A stretch of DNA of 64,000 nucleotides, from contig OW818690.1 of NCBI GenBank assembly GCA_942493315.1, forward strand, positions 2,914,001 through 2,978,000. The letters are read 5' to 3'. A program made the translations under genes and the position numbers. The notes under the pieces were generated by a model that searched no databases, was not told where the DNA came from, and saw only the letters and a list, made by a program, of their open reading frames with translations. Positions 46,501 through 55,362 of the stretch are shown here, piece after piece; positions within the stretch are counted from its first letter, which is position 1; the number at the start of each line of letters is the position of its first letter. This DNA comes from UBA5429 sp942493315 (GTDB lineage Bacteria; Bacteroidota; Bacteroidia; Bacteroidales; WCHB1-69).

Positions 46501-47307
46501 TTAAATTTGTACACTAAAATCTCTTAAAGCATCATTTAGTGATGTTTTTAAGTCGGTTTTGGGGTTTCTTTTTCCAATAATCAGTGCGCAAGCCACTTGA
46601 AATTCGCCAGCCGGAAACGATTTTGTTCTGGTTCCGGGAATTACAATTGAATTTTCCGGAATTACACCCTCCCACTCTACCGGTTTATCGCCAGTTACAT
46701 CAATTATTTTGGAAGATTTGGTTAACACCACATTAGCGCCAATTACAGCTCCTTTTTTCACATGTACCCCTTCCACAATGATGGCTCTGGATCCAATAAA
46801 ACAATGATCTTCAATAATGACAGGAGCTGCCTGAACCGGTTCCAACACGCCTCCAATTCCAACACCTCCGCTCAAATGAACATTTTTTCCAATTTGAGCA
46901 CAAGAGCCAACCGTTGCCCAGGTATCCACCATAGTTCCGGAATCTACATAAGCCCCAATATTCACATAAGAAGGCATTAATACGACATTAGGCGCTAAAT
47001 AGGCACCATATCTGGCCATTGCTTGTGGAACAACCCGAACTTGTTTCTCTTTAAAACCTTTTTTTAGAGGAATTTTATCAAAAAATTCAAACGCACCCAC
47101 TTCAATGGTCTTGTTTTCAAGAATGGGGAAATATAATAAAACAGCTTTTTTTATCCACTCATTCACAACCCACTCCCCATTAATTTGTTCGGCTACCCTG
47201 ATTTTTCCTTGATCTAAGTTATCAATTACACGATGTATCACATCTTTTACATCTTGTGATTGTAAAAGTGATCTATCTTCCCAGGCTTTTTCAATAATTG
47301 CTTTCAT
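46501..47307 (-). CDS. dapD: 2,3,4,5-tetrahydropyridine-2,6-dicarboxylate N-succinyltransferase, copy A
   Basis: A 268-residue left-handed beta-helix transferase (hexapeptide repeats from about residue 100: VNIGAYVDSGTMVDTWATVG, CAQIGKNVHLSGGVGIGGV). Blocks MARYGAYLAPNVVLMPS, FIGSRAII, GVIPENSIVIPGTR and AVIGANVVLTKSSKIIDV are typical of DapD, which succinylates tetrahydrodipicolinate in lysine and diaminopimelate synthesis. Cytoplasmic. A second, nearly identical copy is at 50881 (three residue differences: V/E, T/P and S/N). Both copies are complete. It precedes the small exported protein on the same strand, with a gap of 77 bases. Confidence 0.95.
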   Translation of the reverse strand: MKAIIEKAWEDRSLLQSQDVKDVIHRVIDNLDQGKIRVAEQINGEWVVNEWIKKAVLLYFPILENKTIEVGAFEFFDKIPLKKGFKEKQVRVVPQAMARYGAYLAPNVVLMPSYVNIGAYVDSGTMVDTWATVGSCAQIGKNVHLSGGVGIGGVLEPVQAAPVIIEDHCFIGSRAIIVEGVHVKKGAVIGANVVLTKSSKIIDVTGDKPVEWEGVIPENSIVIPGTRTKSFPAGEFQVACALIIGKRNPKTDLKTSLNDALRDFSVQI

Positions 47308-47324
47308 TATATAAGATTAACCTG

Positions 47325-47332
47325 CAAATATA
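47325..47332 (-). promoter_or_regulatory. -7 box (TATATTTG) for dapD copy A
   Basis: TATATTTG on the minus strand, 18 bases before the ATG, in the same TATATTTGCAGGTTA context as gyrB. Confidence 0.5.
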
Positions 47333-47340
47333 ATAAAATA

Positions 47341-47435
47341 ATTTAACAGTTAACAGGTAACAGGTAACAAATAACAAGGGGAAGGGGAAAAGGAGATGGA
47401 GACTGGGGACAGGGGACCGGTGACAAGTTGTGTTT
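47341..47435. repeat. Degenerate oligonucleotide tract upstream of dapD copy A
   Basis: Short imperfect repeats AACAGTTAACAGGTAACAGGTAAC, GGGGAAGGGGAAAAGG and GGGGACAGGGGACCGGTGACAAG. The same sequence, base for base, occurs at 51721-51815 before copy B. It resembles the tracts at 12478 and 15355. Confidence 0.75.
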
Positions 47436-47440
47436 TGTGT

Positions 47441-47479
47441 AAAAAAACAATAGCCCTGTATTTTAATGCAGGGCTATTG
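47441..47479 (-). terminator. Terminator after the second 940-residue gene
   Basis: An 11-bp stem CAATAGCCCTG/CAGGGCTATTG (47448-47458/47469-47479), followed by T7 on the minus strand; also duplicated at 51828. Confidence 0.88.
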
Positions 47480-47522
47480 TGAATTAAAAGAAAAATAATA
47501 ATTTTAAATTTTAAAAATAAGT

Positions 47523-50345
47523 TTAATTGTTCCTTACTATAATTAAGGAACCACTATATTTAACGGTCTTGATTTTCCCTTTATAGTAGAATGAGAAATA
47601 ATACTGACCATCTTGTAGTTTTTCACCTGCGAAAGCTTTTTTACCAACGAACAACTGTTCATCTTTCATATAGGTATCGTAGTTTTCAGTTTCATACACT
47701 TTCTTACCCCAGCGATCATAAATATGTAAAGTATTGGTTCTGTACTCATCAGGATCTTCAGGATTAATGCTGGTATTTAAGTTTTTAATAGCGAATACAT
47801 CGTTGACACCATCCCCATTTGGAGTGATAATGTTAGGAAATTCAAGATCTTGTTCCACTATTACAGTATGTTTAATACTACTTTTACATCCATAAGCTGT
47901 TGATATATAAAACATAACATTATAATCGCCCCAGGTTGAAAAAGTGTGGATTGCATTCCATTGAGTTGAATCAACGGTACCATCATCAAAATTCCAATAC
48001 CAAGTAGCATCTGGATTATTGGCGAAAATAGCAGAATCGCAATAGTTTGTAAAAGTAACTAATCCATCTAGTTCTGACATAAGTGAGATTTCAGGAGTAA
48101 AGGAGAATTCTGCGATAGGTTGAGGATGGATTTCAATAAAATTCCATTTCATAAGAGAGTCTGTACATCCATTTTCAGTTGATACCACTAATTGAACATG
48201 ATATTTTCCCGGTTCTTCAATGAAAAATTCAGGATTTTCTTGTGTTGATGTAAACTTCTCTTGTCCATCTGCATTAAAAACATGCCAGGAATAGGTGAGA
48301 GGGATATTATCGGGAGTAGTTAAGTTTTCAAATTGAAGATTCAGAGGAGCACAACCCCCTTTTTTATCTACATCGAAATCGGGCATTGGGTGAGGATTAA
48401 CGGAAACATAAATGGAATCGCTACCTGTGCAGATTAAGCTACCATCTAATGTTTCAGCAGTAATGGTTATGGAATATAGACCTTCCACTAAAGTCATTAT
48501 TTCATCTGTACTTGAACCTGTATTCCACCAATACTCTGCTTCGGGATCTTGATAATTGGCATTTAAGATCATGATATCACCGGCACACATACGAACTGTA
48601 TCTAATCCTTGGTTAATCAAAGGAATAGGAGATTGAACTGTTTCCACAGTGAAAGTAGTATCATAAGCACAACCATATTCGTCGATTACAGTTGCTAAGA
48701 ACTGATTTACTCCGACCTGATTTGCTGTAATAATTGCACTTAATTTAGATGTTGGATTAACAATTCCAGGGCCTGTCCAAATAACAGTATCTGCACCAAC
48801 TGTATATTCCCAACCACCTGGAATTATAGATTGATCTAAGGATAAAGACCAACTAAAGATATAGCCATTATCAATACCAAGGTTATCAGTAACAGTAATT
48901 TTCCAATTTCCATTAAGAGGACATCCCATTAAAGGGGATAAATTTTCATAATTACCATAATATGTAGGGACTGTTGGAGTTGCTGTAAAAGCATTTGGAA
49001 CACTCGGAACTAATGTTTGCAATCCTCCGGCACCATTATCATGACCACAAGGGTCAACATAACTAAATCCAACAGTTGGTCCTCCAGTGCCAAAACAATT
49101 TGTTGCACCGGGTCTGAATTCATAATCATATCCTATCCCGGGAGTATTCATACACGCTGGTTGTGAATTATCAATAGAACTACCAATTTGAGTATTTGCT
49201 CCACCTGAAGAGCAAGATAAATTAATTCCAGCTGGTGGTGTAGGAGAACCAAAAGCTTTTAAAAGAGCTGTACCTCCATTTGGACATGTTAATCTTATAG
49301 AAAGGTCACCACAATATGAATGTTCTAAAGTCATTTTAACGCCTAATAAGTGATTAATATTGGACAAAGTTTGACCGGGATCAAAAATATCAAAAAGGAG
49401 ATTAGACTCATAAGAAATATTGGATCCATCGGGTAAAAATACAGTATCTGCTTTTGAAAGTGTCCCTGAAATGGCAGAACCTACAAATCCAAGGGTTACA
49501 GTTGACATAGGATCATAACCAGCATTTACATTAAAATCACTACCGGAACAAACTCTTTGATAGGGATAACTACCTGAAATTGGGTTACCTGAAACTCTTA
49601 CTCTGCCTTTAAAATAGGTATTTGAAAAACATCCCATTGTATCCACAGCATATAATAAATAATCCCAACCTCTTACTTGTTCAAAACATTGTGTAATGAT
49701 AGGTATAGTATCAGGAGCAGTATATCCGAATCTCCAGATAAATTTAGTATTAGCCTGAGTTTGGTTGTAATTGATATTATTTTGTAAGAAAATTGCTTCA
49801 GCTCCAAAAGTGATACAGCTATCTTTACATACATTCATATAAATATCCTCAACAATTGGTTTTGATGTAACCATTGGGTCTATTTGAACATTAAAACTTT
49901 GGCATGGAGCACCACAGGTAACTGAAGCCATCCAACCAACTTCATTATGGGTTGTTGATGTAAACTGGATATAAATCGAGCCATCCGGATTTAAAGGTGC
50001 AGGACTGGCAACGATTTGAAGGCCAACAGGTGAAATCAAATCATTATAAACAGCAATAAGTTGATAAGATGCATCAGGTCCATTATAAACTGACATAGTC
50101 GCACCTTCACCTACAACAAATGAAGTAAATGAAATTTTTGTTGCAAAACCGGGATTTGTTGGAGTGAATTTTATATTGGAATTTTGATTCAATCCATAAT
50201 TTCCATTGAGTCCACCTGAATCATAAAATGTCGCATTACAAGTGATATAAGAAGCAGATCCGGTACCGGTCGGCATATTATAGGTTTGTGCAAATAAAAC
50301 AAACCCAATTTGAATTAAAATAAATAATAATAATAGTTTTTTCAT
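47523..50345 (-). CDS. Large secreted CUB/P-domain/PKD protein with T9SS type B tail, copy B
   Basis: A 940-residue paralogue of the gene at 43146 with the same domain order (signal peptide, CUB-like, PKD-like, P-domain, Ig/PKD segments, CHU_C). The differences from copy A are about 15 scattered residues, for example GSGS/GTGS, SIKL/SIRL, GGSTLL/GGTALL and GADN/GIDN, clustered more in the P-domain and the first 140 residues than in the C-terminal half, which is nearly unchanged. Both copies are open and full length, so both may be functional. It is preceded by small gene copy B and followed by the terminator at 47441. Confidence 0.85.
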   Translation of the reverse strand: MKKLLLLFILIQIGFVLFAQTYNMPTGTGSASYITCNATFYDSGGLNGNYGLNQNSNIKFTPTNPGFATKISFTSFVVGEGATMSVYNGPDASYQLIAVYNDLISPVGLQIVASPAPLNPDGSIYIQFTSTTHNEVGWMASVTCGAPCQSFNVQIDPMVTSKPIVEDIYMNVCKDSCITFGAEAIFLQNNINYNQTQANTKFIWRFGYTAPDTIPIITQCFEQVRGWDYLLYAVDTMGCFSNTYFKGRVRVSGNPISGSYPYQRVCSGSDFNVNAGYDPMSTVTLGFVGSAISGTLSKADTVFLPDGSNISYESNLLFDIFDPGQTLSNINHLLGVKMTLEHSYCGDLSIRLTCPNGGTALLKAFGSPTPPAGINLSCSSGGANTQIGSSIDNSQPACMNTPGIGYDYEFRPGATNCFGTGGPTVGFSYVDPCGHDNGAGGLQTLVPSVPNAFTATPTVPTYYGNYENLSPLMGCPLNGNWKITVTDNLGIDNGYIFSWSLSLDQSIIPGGWEYTVGADTVIWTGPGIVNPTSKLSAIITANQVGVNQFLATVIDEYGCAYDTTFTVETVQSPIPLINQGLDTVRMCAGDIMILNANYQDPEAEYWWNTGSSTDEIMTLVEGLYSITITAETLDGSLICTGSDSIYVSVNPHPMPDFDVDKKGGCAPLNLQFENLTTPDNIPLTYSWHVFNADGQEKFTSTQENPEFFIEEPGKYHVQLVVSTENGCTDSLMKWNFIEIHPQPIAEFSFTPEISLMSELDGLVTFTNYCDSAIFANNPDATWYWNFDDGTVDSTQWNAIHTFSTWGDYNVMFYISTAYGCKSSIKHTVIVEQDLEFPNIITPNGDGVNDVFAIKNLNTSINPEDPDEYRTNTLHIYDRWGKKVYETENYDTYMKDEQLFVGKKAFAGEKLQDGQYYFSFYYKGKIKTVKYSGSLIIVRNN

Positions 50346-50353
50346 GGTTTGTT

Positions 50354-50803
50354 CTATTTTTTAGTTACATATAGGTCATTAAACATAGTAGCAATCTCTT
50401 TACCGGAATAAAAAATAATGATTTTATTTGTATTGCCTAATCTATAAACAGCGCCTCCGGCTTGATCAATTTTGATATCGTATTTCAATACATTTAATGT
50501 TTCAAGTCCTTTTTCAGAGTAATCCTGAGGTTCAGTCATAAACTTTTCTTTAAGGGTCATTGTAGATACTTGATTTAAATCAGCCATTTTTTCAGCCGGC
50601 ATATCAATTATTCTATAAGAATGGGTTAAGAATAAATTGTAATAAACAATTAAATTAGGATTGTTTTGAGCATAAAAGTCAACTGTTTCTTGACCTAATG
50701 CATCAATTAATCTGGGATCGGGGGTAATACCGGATTTATTTTCTTGTGAAAATAAACTTCCCATAATCATTAAACTGAATAAAAATGTTAATAATTTTTT
50801 CAT
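50354..50803 (-). CDS. Small exported protein of unknown family, copy B
   Basis: A 149-residue homologue of the protein at 45977. The ATG at 50801-50803 is chosen because it starts the same signal peptide (MKKLLTFLFSLMIMGSLFSQ); an upstream in-frame ATG would add eight residues. Compared with copy A it has one inserted Gly (NKSGITP) and about 19 substitutions, many conservative (IVEMPSEKLSDL versus IIDMPAEKMADL). Conservation is best in DALGQETVDFYAQNNPNL and around YRLGNTNK. No known domain is recognised. Its 3' neighbour is the large gene copy B, 8 bases away. Confidence 0.7.
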   Translation of the reverse strand: MKKLLTFLFSLMIMGSLFSQENKSGITPDPRLIDALGQETVDFYAQNNPNLIVYYNLFLTHSYRIIDMPAEKMADLNQVSTMTLKEKFMTEPQDYSEKGLETLNVLKYDIKIDQAGGAVYRLGNTNKIIIFYSGKEIATMFNDLYVTKK

Positions 50804-50880
50804 TTGAAATATTTTTTGAAGGTTCATTATAACTACACTTTACTTTTGACGTAACTAATTTTAATTTGTTCCCGCTTTTA

Positions 50881-51687
50881 TTAAATTTGAACATTAAAAT
50901 CTCTTAAAGCATCATTTAGTGATGTTTTTAAGTCGGTTTTGGGGTTTCTTTTTCCAATAATCAGTGCACAAGCCACTTGAAATTCACCAGCCGGAAACGA
51001 TTTTGGTCTGGTTCCGGGTATGACAATTGAATTTTCCGGAATTACACCCTCCCACTCTACCGGTTTATCGCCAGTGACATCAATTATTTTGGAAGATTTG
51101 GTTAACACCACATTAGCGCCAATTACAGCACCTTTTTTCACATGTACCCCTTCCTCAATGATGGCTCTGGATCCAATAAAACAATGATCTTCAATAATGA
51201 CAGGAGCTGCCTGAACCGGTTCCAACACGCCTCCAATTCCAACACCTCCGCTCAAATGAACATTTTTTCCAATTTGAGCACAAGAGCCAACCGTTGCCCA
51301 GGTATCCACCATAGTTCCGGAATCTACATAAGCCCCAATATTCACATAAGAAGGCATTAATACGACATTAGGCGCTAAATAGGCACCATATCTGGCCATT
51401 GCTTGTGGAACAACCCGAACTTGTTTCTCTTTAAAACCTTTTTTTAGAGGAATTTTATCAAAAAATTCAAACGCACCCACTTCAATGGTCTTGTTTTCAA
51501 GAATGGGGAAATATAATAAAACAGCTTTTTTTATCCACTCATTCACAACCCACTCCCCATTAATTTGTTCGGCTACCCTGATTTTTCCTTGATCTAAGTT
51601 ATCAATTACACGATGTATCACATCTTTTACATCTTGTGATTGTAAAAGTGATCTATCTTCCCAGGCTTTTTCAATAATTGCTTTCAT
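50881..51687 (-). CDS. dapD: 2,3,4,5-tetrahydropyridine-2,6-dicarboxylate N-succinyltransferase, copy B
   Basis: A complete 268-residue DapD, identical to copy A except for three residues (IIEEG, TRPKS, FNVQI in place of IIVEG, TRTKS, FSVQI). The hexapeptide beta-helix and active-site blocks are intact, so this copy also appears functional. Carrying two expressed copies of a single biosynthetic enzyme is unusual; the extra copy most likely hitchhiked on duplication of the adjacent surface-protein gene. The TATATTTG box at 51705-51712 and the leader are the same as for copy A. Confidence 0.93.
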   Translation of the reverse strand: MKAIIEKAWEDRSLLQSQDVKDVIHRVIDNLDQGKIRVAEQINGEWVVNEWIKKAVLLYFPILENKTIEVGAFEFFDKIPLKKGFKEKQVRVVPQAMARYGAYLAPNVVLMPSYVNIGAYVDSGTMVDTWATVGSCAQIGKNVHLSGGVGIGGVLEPVQAAPVIIEDHCFIGSRAIIEEGVHVKKGAVIGANVVLTKSSKIIDVTGDKPVEWEGVIPENSIVIPGTRPKSFPAGEFQVACALIIGKRNPKTDLKTSLNDALRDFNVQI

Positions 51688-51704
51688 TATATAAGATTAA
51701 CCTG

Positions 51705-51712
51705 CAAATATA
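51705..51712 (-). promoter_or_regulatory. -7 box (TATATTTG) for dapD copy B
   Basis: Same position relative to the gene and same context as in copy A. Confidence 0.5.
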
Positions 51713-51720
51713 ATAAAATA

Positions 51721-51815
51721 ATTTAACAGTTAACAGGTAACAGGTAACAAATAACAAGGGGAAGGGGAAAAGGAGATGGAGACTGGGGACAGGGGACCGG
51801 TGACAAGTTGTGTTT
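51721..51815. repeat. Degenerate oligonucleotide tract upstream of dapD copy B
   Basis: Exact copy of the tract at 47341-47435. Confidence 0.75.
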
Positions 51816-51820
51816 TGTGT

Positions 51821-51857
51821 AAAAAAACAATAGCCCTGTATTTTAATGCAGGGCTAT
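51821..51857 (-). terminator. Terminator after the 541-residue T9SS gene (duplicated copy)
   Basis: Left arm CAATAGCCCTG (51828-51838) pairs with CAGGGCTAT (51849-51857); the last two pairs of the original stem are lost where the duplication ends. T7 follows on the minus strand. Confidence 0.75.
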
Positions 51858-51935
51858 AATAATATATTGATTAATAAATAATAAGGATGTTAACAAATGT
51901 TAGTGCCTTTTTTTAAATTGGAAATGTTCCTATAA

Positions 51936-53558
51936 TTAATTTGAAAATGTAAACTTCTTGACTAATTTTTCACCTTTACTATTTTCAATTTGTAGTATAT
52001 AAAATCCATTAATTAAATTGTTAATTATATTAACTTTATCACATTCTGTTTCCCCATTTATAAGTAGTTTTCCAGTAATATCGTAGATATAATAATGTAG
52101 TTTTTCAGTGAAGTTTTTGACAATAAATTTATTATTGTCAAAAATTGTTATTTCAGGTTCTAAATTATTTTTTAAAAATATTTCATCATTTAGATTCCCT
52201 TTAGAAGGACATTGGAACAACTCAAAACATGGATCAAATTTTTCCAAGATTAAATTGTAAGAAAAAATTGGAATATCAACTGAAGCTGAATTAAATTGAT
52301 GTATTTGATATGTCATGTTATCAATGGTTGGAGTCAAAGTATCGAACTTAACATTTAATATATTATCACAATGTGTCAAATTAATATCATCTGTTTCAGT
52401 AATATAAATTAAAGAACAATATTTACCAGTTGATAATATAGTACGACATTGATTATATGGATTTAGTTCAAGTCTTTTTAAAAAAATTTGATTTTCTTCA
52501 TAATTAGTTCCTGGACATTGAAAATTTGGAGAATTTGGATTTCTTATTTGTGCTACATTTAATTGAAGTAATTCATAAGGATCAATTTGAGCAATAAAAT
52601 TGATACCATCATAACATGGCACTGTTCTACCTAAAATAGTTAAAAGATTACTTAGTTTATCATATTTCATATCATAATTATATAGTTTTTGGTATGGATA
52701 GAAATAGAACATTCTTGATTTTATTATATTTTGATCTAATAGTGTTAACCAAATATAATCAACTGTATCTTTTCTGAGATCTTGACAAATTACAATATTA
52801 TTTTCATCTATTACTTCATGAAGTGTTCGTCCTTCTGCATATTGATATGGGGATTGACTTGAAATTCTGAATGGATGAATATTAATAAAGTTTAAGTTAT
52901 TCATTGTACATTGAAAATAGATAAGAAAAGGGTCATTGTAATAATTAATTATATCCTTATACAATCCACTAGCGACAAACTGTTTTTGATAAGAGTTCCA
53001 TGAAATATCTGTTATTACTCCATTTAAACCAGATTGCAAATAATTATTTGACACAGAATCATAATGACAATCAGTAAAAAAAACTTCACCTGTTTCTAGT
53101 AAAAATAGATTGACTTCTACCCCATTAGTATCATATCCTGAACACCCTTCAATAATACCATTGCAATATGTTATATTATCATAAAGAATTTGTTCACCTG
53201 TAAAATTGTTTTGAATTTTAAAAATAATATAGTATGTCAAAATTCCGGTATTAGCAATTCCATAAGCAACCAAATTCTGACAATTATCTTCAAAAGCCCC
53301 TTTAAATTTTATATCTTTAAATAAATTACTATGGACTGTATAAGTTGTGTCAATTGGTTGCATATTTGTAGGGTCAACTCTTGAGACATTTATATTATTG
53401 GCTTCTGTAGATAGTATATATCCAAAATTATCACTATGTATAATTGTAACAGCACTTGTTGTAGGATGATTAATAAATCCATACTCATAATGAGGATTTT
53501 GTGAATAAATATTCACAATGGAAATTAGCATGATTATACTGAATAATATTTTTTTCAT
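51936..53558 (-). CDS. Secreted protein of unknown function with T9SS type A tail
   Basis: A 540-residue exported protein. The ATG at 53556-53558 opens a signal peptide (MKKILFSIIMLISIVNIYSQ); the longer in-frame start 25 codons upstream is not plausible as a signal sequence. The body is beta-rich and asparagine/isoleucine-rich (VTIIHSDNFGYILSTEANN, ILGRTVPCYDGINFIAQIDP) without a recognised domain; it may form a propeller. The C-terminus (EPEITIFDNNKFIVKNFTEK, YDITGKLLINGE, NNLINGFYILQIENSKGEKL) is a type A sorting domain although it lacks the YPNP start. It is more AT-rich than its neighbours. Confidence 0.7.
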   Translation of the reverse strand: MKKILFSIIMLISIVNIYSQNPHYEYGFINHPTTSAVTIIHSDNFGYILSTEANNINVSRVDPTNMQPIDTTYTVHSNLFKDIKFKGAFEDNCQNLVAYGIANTGILTYYIIFKIQNNFTGEQILYDNITYCNGIIEGCSGYDTNGVEVNLFLLETGEVFFTDCHYDSVSNNYLQSGLNGVITDISWNSYQKQFVASGLYKDIINYYNDPFLIYFQCTMNNLNFINIHPFRISSQSPYQYAEGRTLHEVIDENNIVICQDLRKDTVDYIWLTLLDQNIIKSRMFYFYPYQKLYNYDMKYDKLSNLLTILGRTVPCYDGINFIAQIDPYELLQLNVAQIRNPNSPNFQCPGTNYEENQIFLKRLELNPYNQCRTILSTGKYCSLIYITETDDINLTHCDNILNVKFDTLTPTIDNMTYQIHQFNSASVDIPIFSYNLILEKFDPCFELFQCPSKGNLNDEIFLKNNLEPEITIFDNNKFIVKNFTEKLHYYIYDITGKLLINGETECDKVNIINNLINGFYILQIENSKGEKLVKKFTFSN

Positions 53559-53689
53559 AATTTTTGTTTTTAAGTAAATATTTTTATTTAAGTCATATAG
53601 TTTGGTGAATATAAAATATCCACCAAACGACAATTAAATCACGGCTTTTCTTAAAACAAGTTTGTTTTTTAAATAATATCATCAAATAA

Positions 53690-55330
53690 CTATTTCTTTA
53701 TCAGTTTAAAAGTTTGAGTATCCTTTTGCGAGTTGGTAACTTTTAAGAAATAGGTTCCTTTTGCTAAAGAGGCGACATTAATTTTTGAATCGATTGTATT
53801 TAATTTTTCTTGATTAATTAGTTGTCCTGTAATAGAATAGATTTCTACCAAACTATTTTCCCATGCAGGATCTAATATTTTACAATTCAATTCATTAATG
53901 GCCGGATTGGGATAAAAGGAAAGGGCATTTAAGTCATCTTGTTCATGAATATTTAATACACAAATAATGCCAAAAGTGGCAATGAAATCGCATCCAAATT
54001 CATCATAAACATTTACTTCATAGGCAAAACCACCCACATTCGGATAGGTAATTTGAGCTGAAAAAGGGGTTAACTGTTGTATCCAGGGTCCCCTAAAAAT
54101 AGCTGAATCAACACCCACAACATACTCTGTCATTTGATTTTGCATGGTGTCAGCAAAATCGATTCCCCAATTAAAAATATATCCGTTATCTACATTATAA
54201 TGATCCTGAACAGTAATCTGCCAAGTCCCATTTAATGGGCATCCTATCAGGTTATCCCAGGTTTCATAAGATCCGTAAAAAACTGGTTCAATGGAATCCG
54301 AAATATATGAAGTTATCTCACTGGGAATTAATGAAGGTCCATGCCAAGTTTGATTACAATTATCCAAATAGTTATAAAAAATTGAATCACTTTTTCCAAA
54401 TCCTGTAGTAGCTCCGGGTCTGAATTCGTAATCCCAACCAATACCTTCATGTAAAAAGCAACTGGAACTGTTCGGTGCTTCAGAAGCCATACCTAAATTC
54501 AAATTTCCACCTCCAATAGAACCAGGTGTCAAAATGGATCCGGTTATAGCAGGTTGTGTAGATTGAAATGCTTTCAGTACAGTGGAAGCACCTGTTGGAC
54601 AAGTAATTTTGATACTGAGATCACCCAAAAAAGTATGTTCTAAGTTTAGATGAATACCTTTTATTTTATTGATATTATCGAGGGTATCATTTGCCGGAAA
54701 ATCATTGACTATAATTTGAGAAACATAAGAGATTCCATTACCATCCGGAATAAAAACGGTATCATAATTTGAAAATTGATTTGTTGTATAATGTTTGGAA
54801 ACCACCACCGGAGAGTATGTTAAAAAATCATTTTCATTTTCTGAAGCAGTTAAAACAACCTGACTATTGGTTGTCATATTCACGATAGGATCATGAGATA
54901 CTATTGGATTATATGAATTAATAATAGTTCCTGAAATTCTATTGGATGAGTAACACCCATTTACATCTACTGCATAAGCTACAAAGTGATAGAATGCAGG
55001 CTGCATAAAAGATCTATTTACATTTGCCATAGTATCTGGCGCAAAATCACCAATTTTCCATATAAATTGGGTATTGTTCAATGTTTGCTGGTAGGATGTA
55101 TTGTTATTGGGGAAATTTGCAGTAACAGCTAAGGAGATCACATCACCTGAACATGTTTTAAAAACATTATTATCTTCCATGGGATGAGATAATAAGATTT
55201 GATCCCACCCTATTGTAAAAGATTGGCAAGGATAATCAAGGGTGGATTTTGGTCCACCTGAAATTGAATTTTGAGCAAACAAAGATCCGGTTAATAAAAC
55301 CAAAAATAAAACTGATAATTTTCTTTTCAT
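53690..55330 (-). CDS. Secreted P-domain protein with T9SS type A tail (546 residues)
   Basis: After a signal peptide (ends GSLFAQ) comes the same PKD-like domain as in the 940-residue proteins (FIWKIGDFAPD, YAVDVNGCYSSN), then the P-domain, about residues 175-400 (IKGIHLNLEHTFLGDLSIKI, CPTGASTVLKAF, GWDYEFRPGATTGFG, CPLNGTWQITVQDHYNVDNG), a short Ig segment (WIQQLTPFSAQITYPNVGGF) and the type A sorting domain (SFYPNPAINELNCKI, GQLINQEKL). It lacks the CUB-like N-terminal and the CHU_C C-terminal domains. It lies 32 bases downstream of the paralogous gene at 55363 and is probably cotranscribed. No enzymatic domain is seen. Confidence 0.82.
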   Translation of the reverse strand: MKRKLSVLFLVLLTGSLFAQNSISGGPKSTLDYPCQSFTIGWDQILLSHPMEDNNVFKTCSGDVISLAVTANFPNNNTSYQQTLNNTQFIWKIGDFAPDTMANVNRSFMQPAFYHFVAYAVDVNGCYSSNRISGTIINSYNPIVSHDPIVNMTTNSQVVLTASENENDFLTYSPVVVSKHYTTNQFSNYDTVFIPDGNGISYVSQIIVNDFPANDTLDNINKIKGIHLNLEHTFLGDLSIKITCPTGASTVLKAFQSTQPAITGSILTPGSIGGGNLNLGMASEAPNSSSCFLHEGIGWDYEFRPGATTGFGKSDSIFYNYLDNCNQTWHGPSLIPSEITSYISDSIEPVFYGSYETWDNLIGCPLNGTWQITVQDHYNVDNGYIFNWGIDFADTMQNQMTEYVVGVDSAIFRGPWIQQLTPFSAQITYPNVGGFAYEVNVYDEFGCDFIATFGIICVLNIHEQDDLNALSFYPNPAINELNCKILDPAWENSLVEIYSITGQLINQEKLNTIDSKINVASLAKGTYFLKVTNSQKDTQTFKLIKK

Positions 55331-55362
55331 TTTACTTACTTTTTAATGTGTATAAACTGATA

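Larger units (their letters stand above)
43160..51857. repeat. 4.38-kb tandem duplication (large T9SS gene, small exported gene, dapD)
   Basis: Unit A spans about 43160-47477 and unit B about 47540-51857, with an offset of 4377 bases at the large gene and 4380 at dapD. Each unit holds, in minus-strand order, the degenerate tract and terminator, dapD, the small exported gene and the 940-residue gene. The last 170 bases of each unit, from dapD start to the terminator, appear identical. The large gene and dapD differ at under 2% of residues, while the small gene and its flanks (46424-46500 versus 50804-50880) are clearly diverged. The pattern points to duplication plus gene conversion. Confidence 0.85.

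Noticed and set aside
43160..51857. Tandem duplication as a simple assembly repeat
   Set aside because: The copies differ by many scattered substitutions, an indel in the small gene and different flanking DNA, so they are two real loci unless strains were mixed.
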